64,000 nucleotides of DNA. Source: Scenedesmus sp. ARA3. Lineage: Eukaryota; Chlorophyta; Chlorophyceae; Sphaeropleales; Scenedesmaceae. Both the position numbers and the translations under genes were made by a program. Position 1 is the stretch's first letter, and the number at the start of each line of letters is the position of its first letter. The notes beneath the pieces were generated by a model, which was not told the origin of the DNA, searched no databases, and saw nothing but the letters and a program-made list of their open reading frames with translations. The DNA is taken from positions 62,001 to 126,000 of the forward strand of contig RWJK01001840.1 in the NCBI GenBank assembly GCA_004335835.1. The letters are read 5' to 3'. Shown here one piece after another: positions 25,981 to 35,423 of this stretch.

Positions 25981-26068
25981 TGACGAGGATGATGATGCAG
26001 CAGAGGCTGAGGCTGCTAACAGAGTGGTGGAGAGCCCTGGCAGTGCTGGCGGTGTGGGGCTGCTGTGA
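12171..26068 (+). CDS. LamG/FN2-like single-pass receptor-type protein
   Basis: Fourteen exons join in one frame to about 2,854 residues: 12171-12918, 13160-13375, 13712-14082, 14241-15575, 15842-16063, 16497-16853, 17145-17594 (or -17615), 18285-18480, 18786-19781, 20050-20759, 21497-21849, 22136-22411, 23433-23950, 24252-26068. A signal peptide is clear (MKAVCRLLLCSILLLPAHA). Two LamG/concanavalin-like domains follow, about residues 330-640 (FAVSLWIK, DGAWHTVTIS, FHLYVDGQL, LMLFDG) and 1000-1295 (FAVSIWFK, DGEWHHVVLS, YRLYVDGLL, LALFDQPL). About 1300-2240 carries seven or eight FN2-like modules of the type CLLPFxYxG...C...C...W..C. A transmembrane helix (VAVGVAVGVGGTLLLVALLG) lies near 2300-2326, with a ~530-residue Ala/Gly-rich tail. 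Poly-Ser spacers interrupt the domains. Inference: cell-surface lectin or adhesion receptor. No kinase or other enzyme domain is visible. Confidence 0.8.
16188..16412 (+). repeat. Donor-side echoes of LamG-gene exon 5
   Basis: After exon 5 (ends 16063) the intron repeats its tail. At about 16249-16281 the CACACCCCTGGCCTACTT...GAGCCAG block ends in GTGAGC. A further fragment with the same GGCCACAGGTGTGCTGC context lies near 16380-16412. Confidence 0.65.
17785..18300 (+). repeat. Tandem acceptor array before LamG-gene exon 8
   Basis: Four copies of a (CTG)n-CAG acceptor followed by the head of exon 8 (VAGGDPLTL...) begin near 17825, 17926, 18054 and 18182. The full exon begins at 18285. Later copies are 128, 128 and about 103 bases apart and also share TGTACTGCTCAGTTAGCTAT downstream. 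None of the four keeps a long frame in phase with its own donor, so they look like decoy acceptors or decayed duplicates. Confidence 0.8.
18529..18583 (+). repeat. Donor-side echo of LamG-gene exon 8
   Basis: A degenerate copy of the exon 8 tail, around the TATGCAAAGCAGGCGCTG equivalent, follows the exon by about 60-100 bases. Its donor position reads GGGTGATG. Confidence 0.45.
20815..21130 (+). repeat. Three donor-side echoes of LamG-gene exon 10
   Basis: The last codons of exon 10 (VDQELGQF, ending at 20759) recur near 20827-20868, 20965-21005 and 21083-21124. Their donor positions read GTGACT, GCATGT and GTGACT. Each keeps the block CAGGAGCTGGGCCAGTTT or AAGAGCTGGGCCAGTTT nearly intact. 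Confidence 0.8.
21341..21435 (+). repeat. Acceptor-side echo of LamG-gene exon 11
   Basis: An AG followed by GACACCAGAGC, then a CTGCTGCCTGCTGCCCTT block, lies about 155 bases upstream of the real exon 11 (starts 21497), which has the same opening and the same CLLPF codons. The copy is out of frame and decayed. Confidence 0.55.
21917..22050 (+). repeat. Donor-side echoes of LamG-gene exon 11
   Basis: The tail of exon 11 (WQQCAQDYETKWEQ..., donor GTGAGG) recurs at about 21920-21985 with the same GTGAGG donor. A shorter piece (gtggcagcagtgcatgcggga) follows near 22014-22040. Confidence 0.7.
22467..22957 (+). repeat. Five donor-side echoes of LamG-gene exon 12
   Basis: The exon 12 end (GTGTGTGCGCCCCAGGTGAC, donor GTGAGG) is echoed near 22467-22530, 22600-22645, 22700-22755, 22815-22853 and 22912-22957. 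Three still carry an AGAGC(A/T)-rich end followed by GTGAGG. Copies are about 100 bases apart and diverge independently. Confidence 0.78.
23640..23694 (+). repeat. (CAG)n microsatellite read as poly-Ser
   Basis: About 17 near-perfect AGC codons in the ectodomain of the LamG receptor gene, immediately before an acidic stretch (EDESDEDYEEDED). Similar poly-Ser runs in the same gene lie at 12700-12737, 14973-15004, 16697-16753 and 17297-17341. Confidence 0.85.
24959..25003 (+). repeat. (GCA)n microsatellite read as poly-Ala
   Basis: About 14 GCA units inside the cytoplasmic tail of the LamG receptor gene. A second run of about 18 units lies at 25926-25980, and GCT/GGT runs (poly-Ala then poly-Gly) at 25808-25870. 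Confidence 0.85.
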
Positions 26069-26168
26069 GCCGGGTGTGCCTGACACATGTTTCAAGGAGT
26101 GCTGGTGTTTTAGCCAGTCACAGGGCTGTTGAGCGTTGAGCTGGTGTGCGTGAATGAATGCGTAGATG

Positions 26169-26312
26169 CAGCTGAAGGGAGGCAGGCCCAGCCAGGATGG
26201 TGGAGCACCAGCAGCAGCAGCTAATGCTGATGCTGATGATGTCGAGGAGGGTGCAGCTGCTAACAAAGTGGTGGAGCGTCCTGGCAGTGCTGGCGGTATG
26301 GGGCTGCTGTAA
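26169..26312 (+). pseudogene. Copy of the last LamG-gene codons with stop
   Basis: About 100 bases after the gene's TGA (26066-26068) a 47-codon frame repeats its C-terminus: GGRPSQDG, an acidic stretch, NKVVERPGSAGGMGLL and TAA (parent NRVVESPGSAGGVGLL). The long poly-Ala of the parent is shorter here. No start or acceptor is obvious. It is a diverged duplication of the terminal coding segment, and could serve as an alternative 3' end only if spliced to. Confidence 0.75.
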
Positions 26313-27289
26313 GCCGGCTGCAGCTGAAGCGTAGAAGTTGCCTTGTTTTGATGTGTGGCGTGCTAGGTTACTGTAGCGCCAGGGATTCGGGCGTCAGGAA
26401 TTGATGTGGAGCTGGTGAGGGCGGGGCACTTTGTACAACAGCAGCAGCAGGGTGAGCGTGGGTCGCTAAACCAAAAGTCGGCGGTTGCAGTACAGACGTA
26501 GCGCGCAGGCTTTGTCTTTTGTATGCATGCAGGATATGTCCTTTCAGGTGTCAGCCATGTTTGCTGTGTTCATCACGTCAGCTACTTGTGCATGCCATGC
26601 GGGGTGTGTGTGGGCGTGTGTGGGCGTGAGTATGCGAACATGACTTGTACGTGCTTACGTGTGTGTGCTTCCCAAGCAGTACGTCGGCTGTGGCATAGCA
26701 CAATGGCTGCCTGCATGGGAATGTGTTAATCCAGCGACTGATGCGGTGGACCTGCAGTTGAGCTGCAGTTGAGATGAGCGTTGTGCCACCAGACTCATGC
26801 CTATGTCAACTGAAACTGCGTTGTATTGCGTCCACTTCTGGTGGATGCATTCCACTGGAATGGTGACAGGTGATGTTTTGCTGAGAAGATAGTGCTACAC
26901 CCTGTGTGCACTGCTGCGAGTTGCTCTTTTAAGTTGCTTGACTGTACTCAATCTTTACCAGGCGGCCTGTCAGTGGTTGCCAAGGGCTATTTGTAGTACA
27001 TGCAGCCGCCCATGTAACTTGTTACCTGTGGTGGCGCTACGCGTTGCAGGAAATACAGTTTGCAGCATCACAACGCAACAATATGCGCACTGGCATCGCT
27101 GCTCATCCCGGCAGCTGATAATATATTTAACAGGGACAGCCTGTGGGCTGCAAGCTCAGCCGCATCACTGATCAGTCATGAACAAGCACACACATTGCGT
27201 AACATACAAAAGCAATCCCTGTGTTGCATGTGTCAACCACACCACGAGGCTAGCAGCAGCAACAACAGCTTTTTTGTTCTTTTGTTATG

Positions 27290-27333
<44 letters not shown>

Positions 27334-28090
27334 TGTTGGTGTTTTTTTGTTACCAGGGGGGGACGAAATTCTACTGGCTAGTCACACGCAGCAGTCAGGC
27401 GAACCTGACTGCAGCAACACCAGCTTGCAACAGAAGCGTTTGCTGTGAAGCAGCCAATGTGTGGCGCACACCAGCCATGTGCAGCTAAAGGTGCAGACAC
27501 ACACAGAAGTATGGTGCAGCACTATGTGGAAAAAAAATGCCGGTTGCATTCATTACAGGCACAAGCACAAGGCAAAATCATGCATACTCGCATAGCTAGC
27601 ACCTGCAGAGACAGGCATTCTGCAACGGGCTATACATGTCCCCTGCCTCCCTATTCCTAGGCCACACAACCATGCCCATGCCGCCACCTCTGCAGCGGAT
27701 ACAGCACCAAGCAAGCCAGCTCCCAGCACGCCCACAGTGCGCCACCACGGCCGATTGAAACAGGCACAACCAATCACAAGGCACATGTACAACAATGTCA
27801 CAAAAATACGTCGCCCTGCTTTGTGCAAGTAAGGCACATCACCAGTCTGTTTACACGCAGTTGCGTGCAATCGCTTTGTAATAGAACAACAGCTGAAGAA
27901 AGTGTTCTATGGAAGCTGGGCTGCAATTGCAATGCTGCCTCAGGGCTCGCAGCCAGTCAAAGTTGAAGGCCACAAGCCAGTCAAAGTTCAAGGCCTGCAG
28001 CTGCAGCCAGCTGTTGCATGCTGCTGGCCGCTGCTGTTGCTGCTGCACAGCAGCTGCACAGCAAGCCGCCCGCAACCGCCTGCTGCTGCT
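26313..28090. other. Intergenic with a (TTG)n microsatellite
   Basis: No gene recognised. A (TTG)n run of about 14 units occupies roughly 27291-27332. The region separates the + strand LamG gene from the 3' end of the - strand Gln-rich gene, so it should contain both terminators. Confidence 0.5.
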
Positions 28091-28445
28091 TCAGCCGTGC
28101 AGGGTGGCCATGGCAGCAGCCTTGGGCGCAGCCACTGCCAGCAGCTGCTGCTGCGCTACAGCGCGCTCATACTGCAGCCGCTGCTGCTGCTGCTGCTGCT
28201 CAGTGCTGGTCCCGTATATTGAAGCCTGGCTTTGCTGGGTAAGTGGCAGTGACTGCTGCATCACAGGGGCAGCTGGCAGGTTGGACGGCTGCTGAGCAGC
28301 GGCAACAGCTATCACTCGCTGCTGCTGCTGCTGCTGCTGTGGGTGCGGGTCATGGCACTGCGCTGCCTGGCTGCCTGCAGCGGACATCCTCATTGGGGCA
28401 ACAGCTCCAGCAGCATGAGCGTGCAGACTCTGCTGCTGAGCAGGC

Positions 28446-28477
<32 letters not shown>

Positions 28478-28642
28478 ACTGAGGCCAGAGCACTGCCGCT
28501 TGGCAGGTGGCCGCATCACCTCATGTCCTTGTCCACAGCAGTGGCTGCCGCTGCCAGCTGCTGGCAGCCCAGGCTGCTGCCCGTCCAGTGTTGGTGCTGC
28601 TGCTGCTGCTGCATTGCAGCTGCACGGCAGGCTGCGCACAAC

Positions 28643-28673
<31 letters not shown>

Positions 28674-29570
28674 AACTGTGCACAGCAGTAGGGGCTTGCT
28701 GTGTCCATGAGGCTGGTGCGCTTGCCTAGGGCCGCTCTGTCATTATTGCCGCTGCTGTTCATTTGCTGCGGCACAACTGCTGCTGCTGCTGCTGCTGGCA
28801 TGCTATGGCTGCCCTGCCAGACTGCTGTGGCTGTATGTGCTGAGCTGGCTGCTGCTGGTGGCGCCTGCCGCACCAACTGCAGCTGCTGCTGCTGCTGCTG
28901 CTGCTGCTGTGTGCTTGCCTGTGGCCACTGCGCTGAGTCTGCCGGGCCAATCAGCAGTGTGCCAGGCAGCAGCTCAACAAATGACCTGTGAGCCAACTTC
29001 ACCGCCCGCAGCTTGCTTGCACTTCCTGATGCACTGCTGCTGCTGCTGCGCCGCTGCATCCGCAGCATTTCAGGCAGCATCACGGCAAACGCCTCGCCAG
29101 CTGCCGATGCTGTAGCTGTGTTGAAGCCAGCATCATGGCCGGAGGCTTCCTGCTGCTGCTGCTGCTGCTGCTGCTGGCTGCATGTGTTTAATGCTGGTGC
29201 TGCTGCCGGTGGCCCTACAGCAGCAGCAGCACGTGCTGCATGCTTCCGCCTCACCAGGCGCCCGATCAGCATTGACAGCAGAGGGCTCTGACGCAGCTCG
29301 ATTGCAAGCTGCTGCTGCAATGTGGCCTTCGTGAAGCCTGTGCAGGTGCCTCCAGCAGCAGCAGGGGCAGGATTGCTGGCTGCAGCAGAAGCAGCAGCTG
29401 GCCTGGCATGCGTGAAGCCTGTGCAGATGCCCTCAGCAGCAGCAAGGGCTGGGCCTGCTGTGGCTGCAGAAGCAGCAGCAGGGGCTGGGCCTGCTGTGGC
29501 TGCAGCAGCAGCTGCAGCTGCCCTGGCACACATGTCAGCCTGGCATGCCTCGCTGATGGCGGCACTGTCT

Positions 29571-29610
<40 letters not shown>

Positions 29611-30811
29611 CAGCTGGCTGCAGCATGGTGGCCGCCAGCCAGATCCTGTAGTAGCTGTCAGTTGCGCCAGCAGGTGGCGACACCGGGGTAGCCTGCTGCT
29701 GGCAGGCGCTGATGACACCCGCTGCTGCTGCTGCTGCTGACTCATATGGCTGCTGTGGGCTGGTAGTGGTGCTGCGGGTGCCATGTTGCCTGGCACTGCA
29801 GGCCTCCTCATGTCCCTGCATGGCAATTGCGGCTTCTGCTAGAGCTAGCAGGGGCGAGCAGGGCACATCCCTGGCACTGCTCAGCTGCATCTGCTGCTGC
29901 GGTTCATGTTGTGCATTTGCACATGTGCTTAGGCTGTAGCTGCCTGATGCTGCTGCTGCTGCTGCTGCCGCTTCTGCCATGCTGTTGAGGGAGCCAAGCA
30001 GCGGTGCACCACAGCTGCTGCTGATGCAGTACGGCTGACTATGGGCCTGAGAATGCTGCTGCTGCTGCTGCTGCATTAAGGCACCTGCAGGCATGCCTGC
30101 GTGGATGTTTGACAGGGCAGCTGCAGCAGCAGTCACATCGGCTGTTGCGGCTGCTTCTGCCCGGCTGTGTGGGGTGTGGGGTGATTTTGGCTGTGGTGCA
30201 ATGCACAGCAGCCCCTGCCGCCGCTGCTGCTGCTGCTGCTGCTGGAGCTGCTGCTTGGTCTGCTGTAGCTGCTGCTGCTCCCACTGCAGCTGCTGATGCG
30301 CCTGTGCTGCGATGTCTCTGAAGGATGAGTGGCAGCTGCTGCGGTTGTGCAGCAGACTGTACCCTTCAGGCAGAAAATTGGCTAACTGTGCTGACAGTCC
30401 GTGACTTATCGGTGTAACAACTGCTCCAAACAATTGGCTGTGTAGCTCCATGAGAGATGGTTGTCTCTGCTGGTCAACTGCAGCAGCAGCTGCTGCAGGT
30501 GAGGAAGCATTGGTCCAGGCAGCTGCACTGTCCTGGTCTGCCAGCCCCCGGAGCTGAGAGCTGGATGCTGCGTCAATGTAACTAACCAGCTGCTGAGGCT
30601 GTCGTTTTGAGGGCCTGCCGATGGAGGGTGGCTCTGCGTGGCCCATGCTTTGGAAAAGTGTACTGGACGGGCTCGAACCGGGATGCTTGTACGATCCCTG
30701 GCTTGATCGGTTCTGCAGCAGACAAACAATATAATCGTCACTTGGAGGTGCGATTTGATACCAAACATGAGAAAGTGCGCTGGCCTCCTGCTGGCAACTG
30801 TACAGCTTCAT
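28091..30811 (-). CDS. Gln/Ala-rich protein, possible transcription cofactor
   Basis: A 2.7-kb open frame of up to 906 residues ends ATLHG-stop at 28091. It is rich in poly-Gln and poly-Ala written by CTG runs read from this strand. Non-repetitive islands include KRQPQQLVSYIDAASSSQLR (about residues 68-87), a ~60-residue block around HSQLFGAVVTPISHGLSAQL, FTKATLQQQLAIELRQSPLL, and KLRAVKLAHRSFVELLPGTL. A CTGCTGCAG acceptor lies at about 30718, so the first ~30 codons may be intron and the true start upstream. No DNA-binding domain is recognised. The composition resembles transcriptional co-regulators, which is weak inference only. Confidence 0.5.
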
Positions 30812-31226
30812 GCATGAGTGCTGGGTTACACTGGTACCTACTGCAGTGCTTGCCGAAGCTCAGCTCAAAGCCTTGATGTTTAAGAACTTGTGGTTGATCG
30901 TTATTGACGACGTCGACAGGGTGGAACCAACGGGTGAGTGCTGCAGCACTGAGGGAAGCTTGCACCACTGCGATTATGCATGCATGCGTGTTCAAGCTAC
31001 TGCAATGATCACAAATTATAGTCGATGTTAATTGAACTCAAGGTAATAGTTGCTGCCAATCGCAGTGTCACAGGAAAGTAAAGCGGCCACCGAAGTGCAT
31101 GACTCACCGCTCGTAACAAGGAGCGTCACACCGCCGGGCAGCTGCGCAGAGCAGCGGATGCGATTATTGCAGAAGTGGATAGCATCTGACCACTGTATGA
31201 GAGATCTGCAGCGCGCTGCTGGATGA
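30810..31226 (+). pseudogene. NB-ARC/STAND ATPase-like fragment
   Basis: Two phase-compatible pieces: up to 30933 (donor GTGAGT) and 31066-31226 (TGA). The first contains KALMFKNLWLIVIDDVDR, a hydrophobic strand ending in two Asp like the Walker B/kinase-2 motif of NB-ARC ATPases (family pattern LLVLDDV). The second contains SPLVTRSVTP, similar to the following TTR (sensor) motif, then a charged helix. No P-loop was found upstream, where the - strand Gln-rich gene lies. Probably a truncated relic or the end of an unresolved gene. Overlap with the 5' end of the opposite-strand frame is noted. Confidence 0.35.
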
Positions 31227-32853
31227 GTCGCTTTGCTGATCAGCTTCTCTCGTGTATCTTGGGTGTTGCGCAGTTTCTGTCACTGGTCCTGCGACCGTTG
31301 ATCTAACTTTCCTTATACAAAAGCCTAGAATAAGGTTCAAGATACTTTTGTTTAGGAATTACACGTATCGCTGCGCGGCTGAGAAGTCGAAAAGTGTGAG
31401 TTGACCATTTTTTCACCACAGCTGCCAGTGAGGGCCGTCAGCAACGCTTGTGCACCAGACACCACGATCTTCACGGTCGATTCAACAGAATGCAGCTGCA
31501 ACAGGAAATTTCAGGCGTTCCTGAATCTGTACATGTTGGCGCTGCTGTAAATTTTGCAACAAGCATTGCCTGGGCCTGCCAGGCATATAGCCTTGCCCTA
31601 GCCTGAGCCTCAGCCGGGCTTGCCGCACTTGCAGCAAGTTTCAAAGTTCATGCGGCAGGCTTGCCACACATAGTCACATCACGAGTTGGCTGAATTCATC
31701 TAGACCACCTGTCCACCACACTGCACATGTGCTGGTTAAGCATGGTCAGCGTTGAACGCGGGTGACCTGATCGGGTCCGACAGCCAGCCCAGCAGCTGCG
31801 GGGGCGTGCAGATGTACACACGTCTGAAAAGTCCAGCAGGCCCGTGGCTCTGAGGCGTGTATGGTTGCATCAGCAGCCACGAACAGCTGTGCAGCGCCAG
31901 TCTGAAGTTACTCAGCACTGCATGTGTCAGGAAACGATGGTGCCATGCAGTGTCAGACAAGATCCAGCGCGTTTACAGCTGACTTCGTAAAGGCCGCACA
32001 AAGGGCTGCCACAGCACGTCAGGCATGCCACTTGCCGGCTGTTGTAACCAGCCCCTGGAGTCTTCTAGGAGCAGCAGCGGTGCGACATGAGGTGCCTGCT
32101 GCTGGCAGCAGTGGCAGGCTTGCAGGAAGACAGGCAGTTGCAGGGCAGCCGGGATCTGGTGCCCTGCGGAACAAGCTGCGTCAAGCAAGTTATGTGTGAC
32201 AGTTATGATGCTGCTGGACAAAGACTTTCCTGCGCTACCAGGGTACCCATGGATGCTGTAGCTACCTGCAGGCAGTCTGGCAGCTGTGACAGCATGACAG
32301 CATGTCATGTGAGGTGTTGCCCCCTGCAGTGACCCTCAAGACAACGTTGAATGATATAAACGTATGAAATGCCGGTCGCAGACCCGTTCAAGCAAGCTTT
32401 GCGTACATCACCATACCAAATGTCAGTGCCAAAACACTATGGTTGCACTCTTGGTTACAATGGTGCTGAGCAGGAGACGACGCCCATTACAGCCTCTTGC
32501 AGGACATGATGCGCTCCAAGTTAACATCATCAAAGGCTCTTGCACCCGCGAGCACTGTTGAGAGCCGATCAAGCCATCTGCTGTGCCTTGCTTTCCGTAC
32601 TCTTTCGCTTGCACAGCTCGACTGCCTTCAACACCACCAGTCGTTTTCGACAACTCAACTTGCTGATTATTTACTCCTCAAGCTCAGCTGACAACGGTAT
32701 CAGCTGCTTCGGGCAGTGAGGGGCCAGGGGAGCAGCAGCAGCAGCACCAGCAGTAGGGGCATAGGGAGCAGGCTGCACGAAGTGTCTGCAGCTGCTGCTC
32801 GGCCCTAGTAGCACCCTCTGGCTTAAGCCTTTCTGTTTTAAGTCGAGGCAGCC
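31227..32853. other. No confident gene; scattered open frames
   Basis: Candidate fragments only. On the - strand, frames at 32270-31973 and 31960-31736 (the latter ends in CTPPQLLGWLSDPI...) lack a known family. On the + strand, 32087-32332 could encode an 81-residue Cys-rich peptide beginning MRCLLLAAVAG. Both strands are open at 32420-32690. The end of the region holds the 5' side of the RRM gene. Confidence 0.3.
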
Positions 32854-33289
32854 ATGGCCACCACTGTTGTGGCCACTGGAGGCAAGGGCAGCAACCCTAA
32901 GACCACGCTGTATGTCGGCGGCCTGCATGAAACAGTGAACGAGGAAATCCTGCAAGGAGCCTTCCTGCCTTTTGGGGACCTAAAGGACGTGAATATACCC
33001 ATAGACCACGCTACTGGGCAGCACAGGGGATTCGGATTTGTTGAATTTGAAGAAAAGGAGGACGCAGCAGCAGCCATTGACAACATGCACAACTCAGAGA
33101 TTTACGGGCGAGTGCTCAAGGTACGGGTCTGCTGTAAGCCAGCAGCAGGAGCTACTGCAGCAGGTCATGAGCAGCAGCAATGGCCACTGAGCTATGCGTG
33201 TTCTTTTGCAGCCTGCATGTCGCATGTCAGCGCAACAGCCTACCTGTGCGTTGGTGCGGGCCTGCACTAGCTGTGTCCAGCCGTTCCCA

Positions 33290-33332
<43 letters not shown>

Positions 33333-34009
33333 GAGCACCAGGATGAGCAGCATCACCAGCGATACAGTGTCTGCACAAGATGCTGCTCCAAAGGGCAACA
33401 CCTCTGTTGGAGCATTGCATGAATCCCAGCTGTTGCAACATGAAGTGACAGGGGGCATCTGCAGAGTATGCTTGCCATCACTGTACAGTCGTTTGTTTGC
33501 TGCGTGCTGCGAACAGCTGTTGTGCCTCGGCATGTCAGAGCAGCACCTCACCTTCAAATGGTAGAGCAGCATCTGCAGTACATGGGGCACCCGCTGTACA
33601 GTTGACAGCGCCTGCAAGCACCTTTGCACTGTCGCGCTTCAGCATGGTGAACAGCATCTTGCAGGAGACAGTGCTGGGGCAGCCACTGTTACAGCAATGT
33701 GTGCGCTGCTTGCTGCTGCTCACTGCTGCGTGCTCACCGCTTATAACTCATCGTTTTTGTATGAACCTTCAATTCTTGCCGCAGGTAAACTATGCGCAGC
33801 CTATGAAGATCAAGGGCGGTGACAAGGGCTGGAGCCACCAACCGGTCTGGGCTGATGCCGATGAGTACTTGGCAGAGCAGGCAGCAGAGGAGGAGTTTTC
33901 GAAGCTTGAAAAGGAGCAGGATGACCGCAGGAAGCAGCAGGTACTGCAGCAGCAGCTGCAGGATGGGCCTGACCCCATGGAGGCACTGGAGGCAGCAGCA
34001 GCACAGTGA
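32854..34009 (+). CDS. RRM protein of the PPIE/CYP33 N-terminal type
   Basis: Two exons, 32854-33120 and 33785-34009, give 163 residues; the intron is GT-AG, phase 0. A single RNA-recognition motif spans about residues 16-92, with RNP2 LYVGGL and RNP1 RGFGFVEF. After it comes NYAQPMKIKGGDKGWSHQPV, the conserved linker that in human PPIE/CYP33 joins the RRM to a cyclophilin domain. The cyclophilin domain is absent: the protein ends in an acidic, Gln-rich coiled tail (LEKEQDDRRKQQ). Known: PPIE is a spliceosome-associated protein. Inferred: nuclear RNA-binding or splicing role. The intron contains (CAG)n near 33295-33332 but none of the exon echoes seen elsewhere. Confidence 0.9.
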
Positions 34010-35423
34010 AAGCAAGCATACTCTGCTGGTGTCCTGTGCCATTTCAAGCTGCTGCAGCAGCAGGCGGCAGCTGCTGCAGCGGCGGCCTCAGTGCTATGCT
34101 GCCTGGAGCGCTGGTGTTGTGTTGGCAGGCTGCTGCTGTTTATATGCGTGCAGGCAGCAGCGGGTGTTGGCAGCTGCTGTACAGGCTGCAGTCTGGTGCC
34201 TGGGTTGGCGCTGGCATCACAGTGCCTGCATGGCGTGATGCTGCACAGCAGTGCTACTCGTAGCTTGCACAGATGGAGCATGCACAAAGCAATGCAATGA
34301 TTTAAGGCTTGAACAGCCCGCAAGAGTCCAGCTTGGTGGACCTTGGTCAACATGTTACTATGCGTGGGTGTTTTTCTGTCATTGCTAGTAGCAGTGCTAA
34401 GCATGGAGGCATTATGGCATGCTACCAGGCAGCGGCCTAGCCTGAGTTATGTTAACCGGGTTGCATGCTCAGCTGCTGCTCTGCTGTGTGGCTGCATCAG
34501 TATGCTGCAGACGTATGATTTGAAAATTTGCAGCAGTCAAGGGTTGGTGGCTGCAGCGGCTTGCTCTATGCATTGCATTGTGGTCCTGCAGGAAATCTGC
34601 TGCCTGTCGTTGATGGGGCGGAGCCAGTGCACACTGCCAGCCAACTCGTGCCCTGCTATTCATCCTTGTACGCTGGTGTTTTGGAGTGCACTTGCTGATG
34701 GCTAAGTTACAGGGTTTGTATTCTATGGCATGCGTAACAACCTAAATGCGAATCGACTGTCTGGGTGCTGTCACAGTTGTCACAGTGTGCATGCACTGCT
34801 GTGACTTGGGTGGATGAGGTATAGCACTAGAAGGCTGATCACGGCCGTTTGTGGTCAGCTATTCCTTGATTGCTTGCATATCGGTGCTAACAAGGCCCGT
34901 AGATCAAGGGCGCGAGTCAAGAAGTTTGTGTCAAACCCTGGTGCTTGTCATGACACTGACCTTCATGTGGCGTGCAGGAGAGTTCGATGTTGCTGTTGTC
35001 TGTTCGGTTATCTAGTATTATATCCAGAACACGCGCAACTCTATAGGTGGCAACTGAGAAGCACCGAAAACTGAAACTGCTGTTTCTCCTCGACCATACC
35101 ATGGTACCTACAAGGACTAGAAACCATGCTTAGTCTGGAGATAGTTCATGAACATCAGAGAGTCGGTGAGAGCCCAGCAGCACTAGGCTGGCACGATATG
35201 CTTTGACCAGGTCCACCCGAGCTGTCAGTACGTCAGTGATAGAAACTCTGTTGTTGCGGTTATTACTCCACATTTAAGTGTATAGTCTTTTCGTCTCAAG
35301 TCGCTGACGGCGAAACAGCAGCATAGCCAGCATAGACTGGCCTGCGCTGCCGTGTCCTGCCCACAGCACCTGCATAAAAGCTTGAAAAGGATCCACTTGA
35401 TGCCTTTGTAGGCCGCAGTAGTG
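34010..35423. other. Intergenic, RRM gene to DYRK gene
   Basis: No gene recognised. It contains the 3' untranslated region of the RRM gene and the upstream region of the DYRK kinase gene. Short frames on both strands lack coding character. Confidence 0.5.

Noticed and set aside
26523..26729. Frame with many GTGTGTG/TGTGCATG codons
   Set aside because: Biased composition only; no domain, no splice context.
30660..30735. tRNA-like sequence (GGGCTCGAACC, a T-loop look-alike on the - strand)
   Set aside because: The stem around the TTCGAGC loop pairs at only three positions, and no acceptor stem, D-arm or anticodon arm can be formed. It also lies in the start of the Gln-rich open frame.
32087..32332. 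Small secreted Cys-rich peptide
   Set aside because: The hydrophobic start is short and the opposite strand is open with equal quality; no transcript or family support from sequence alone.
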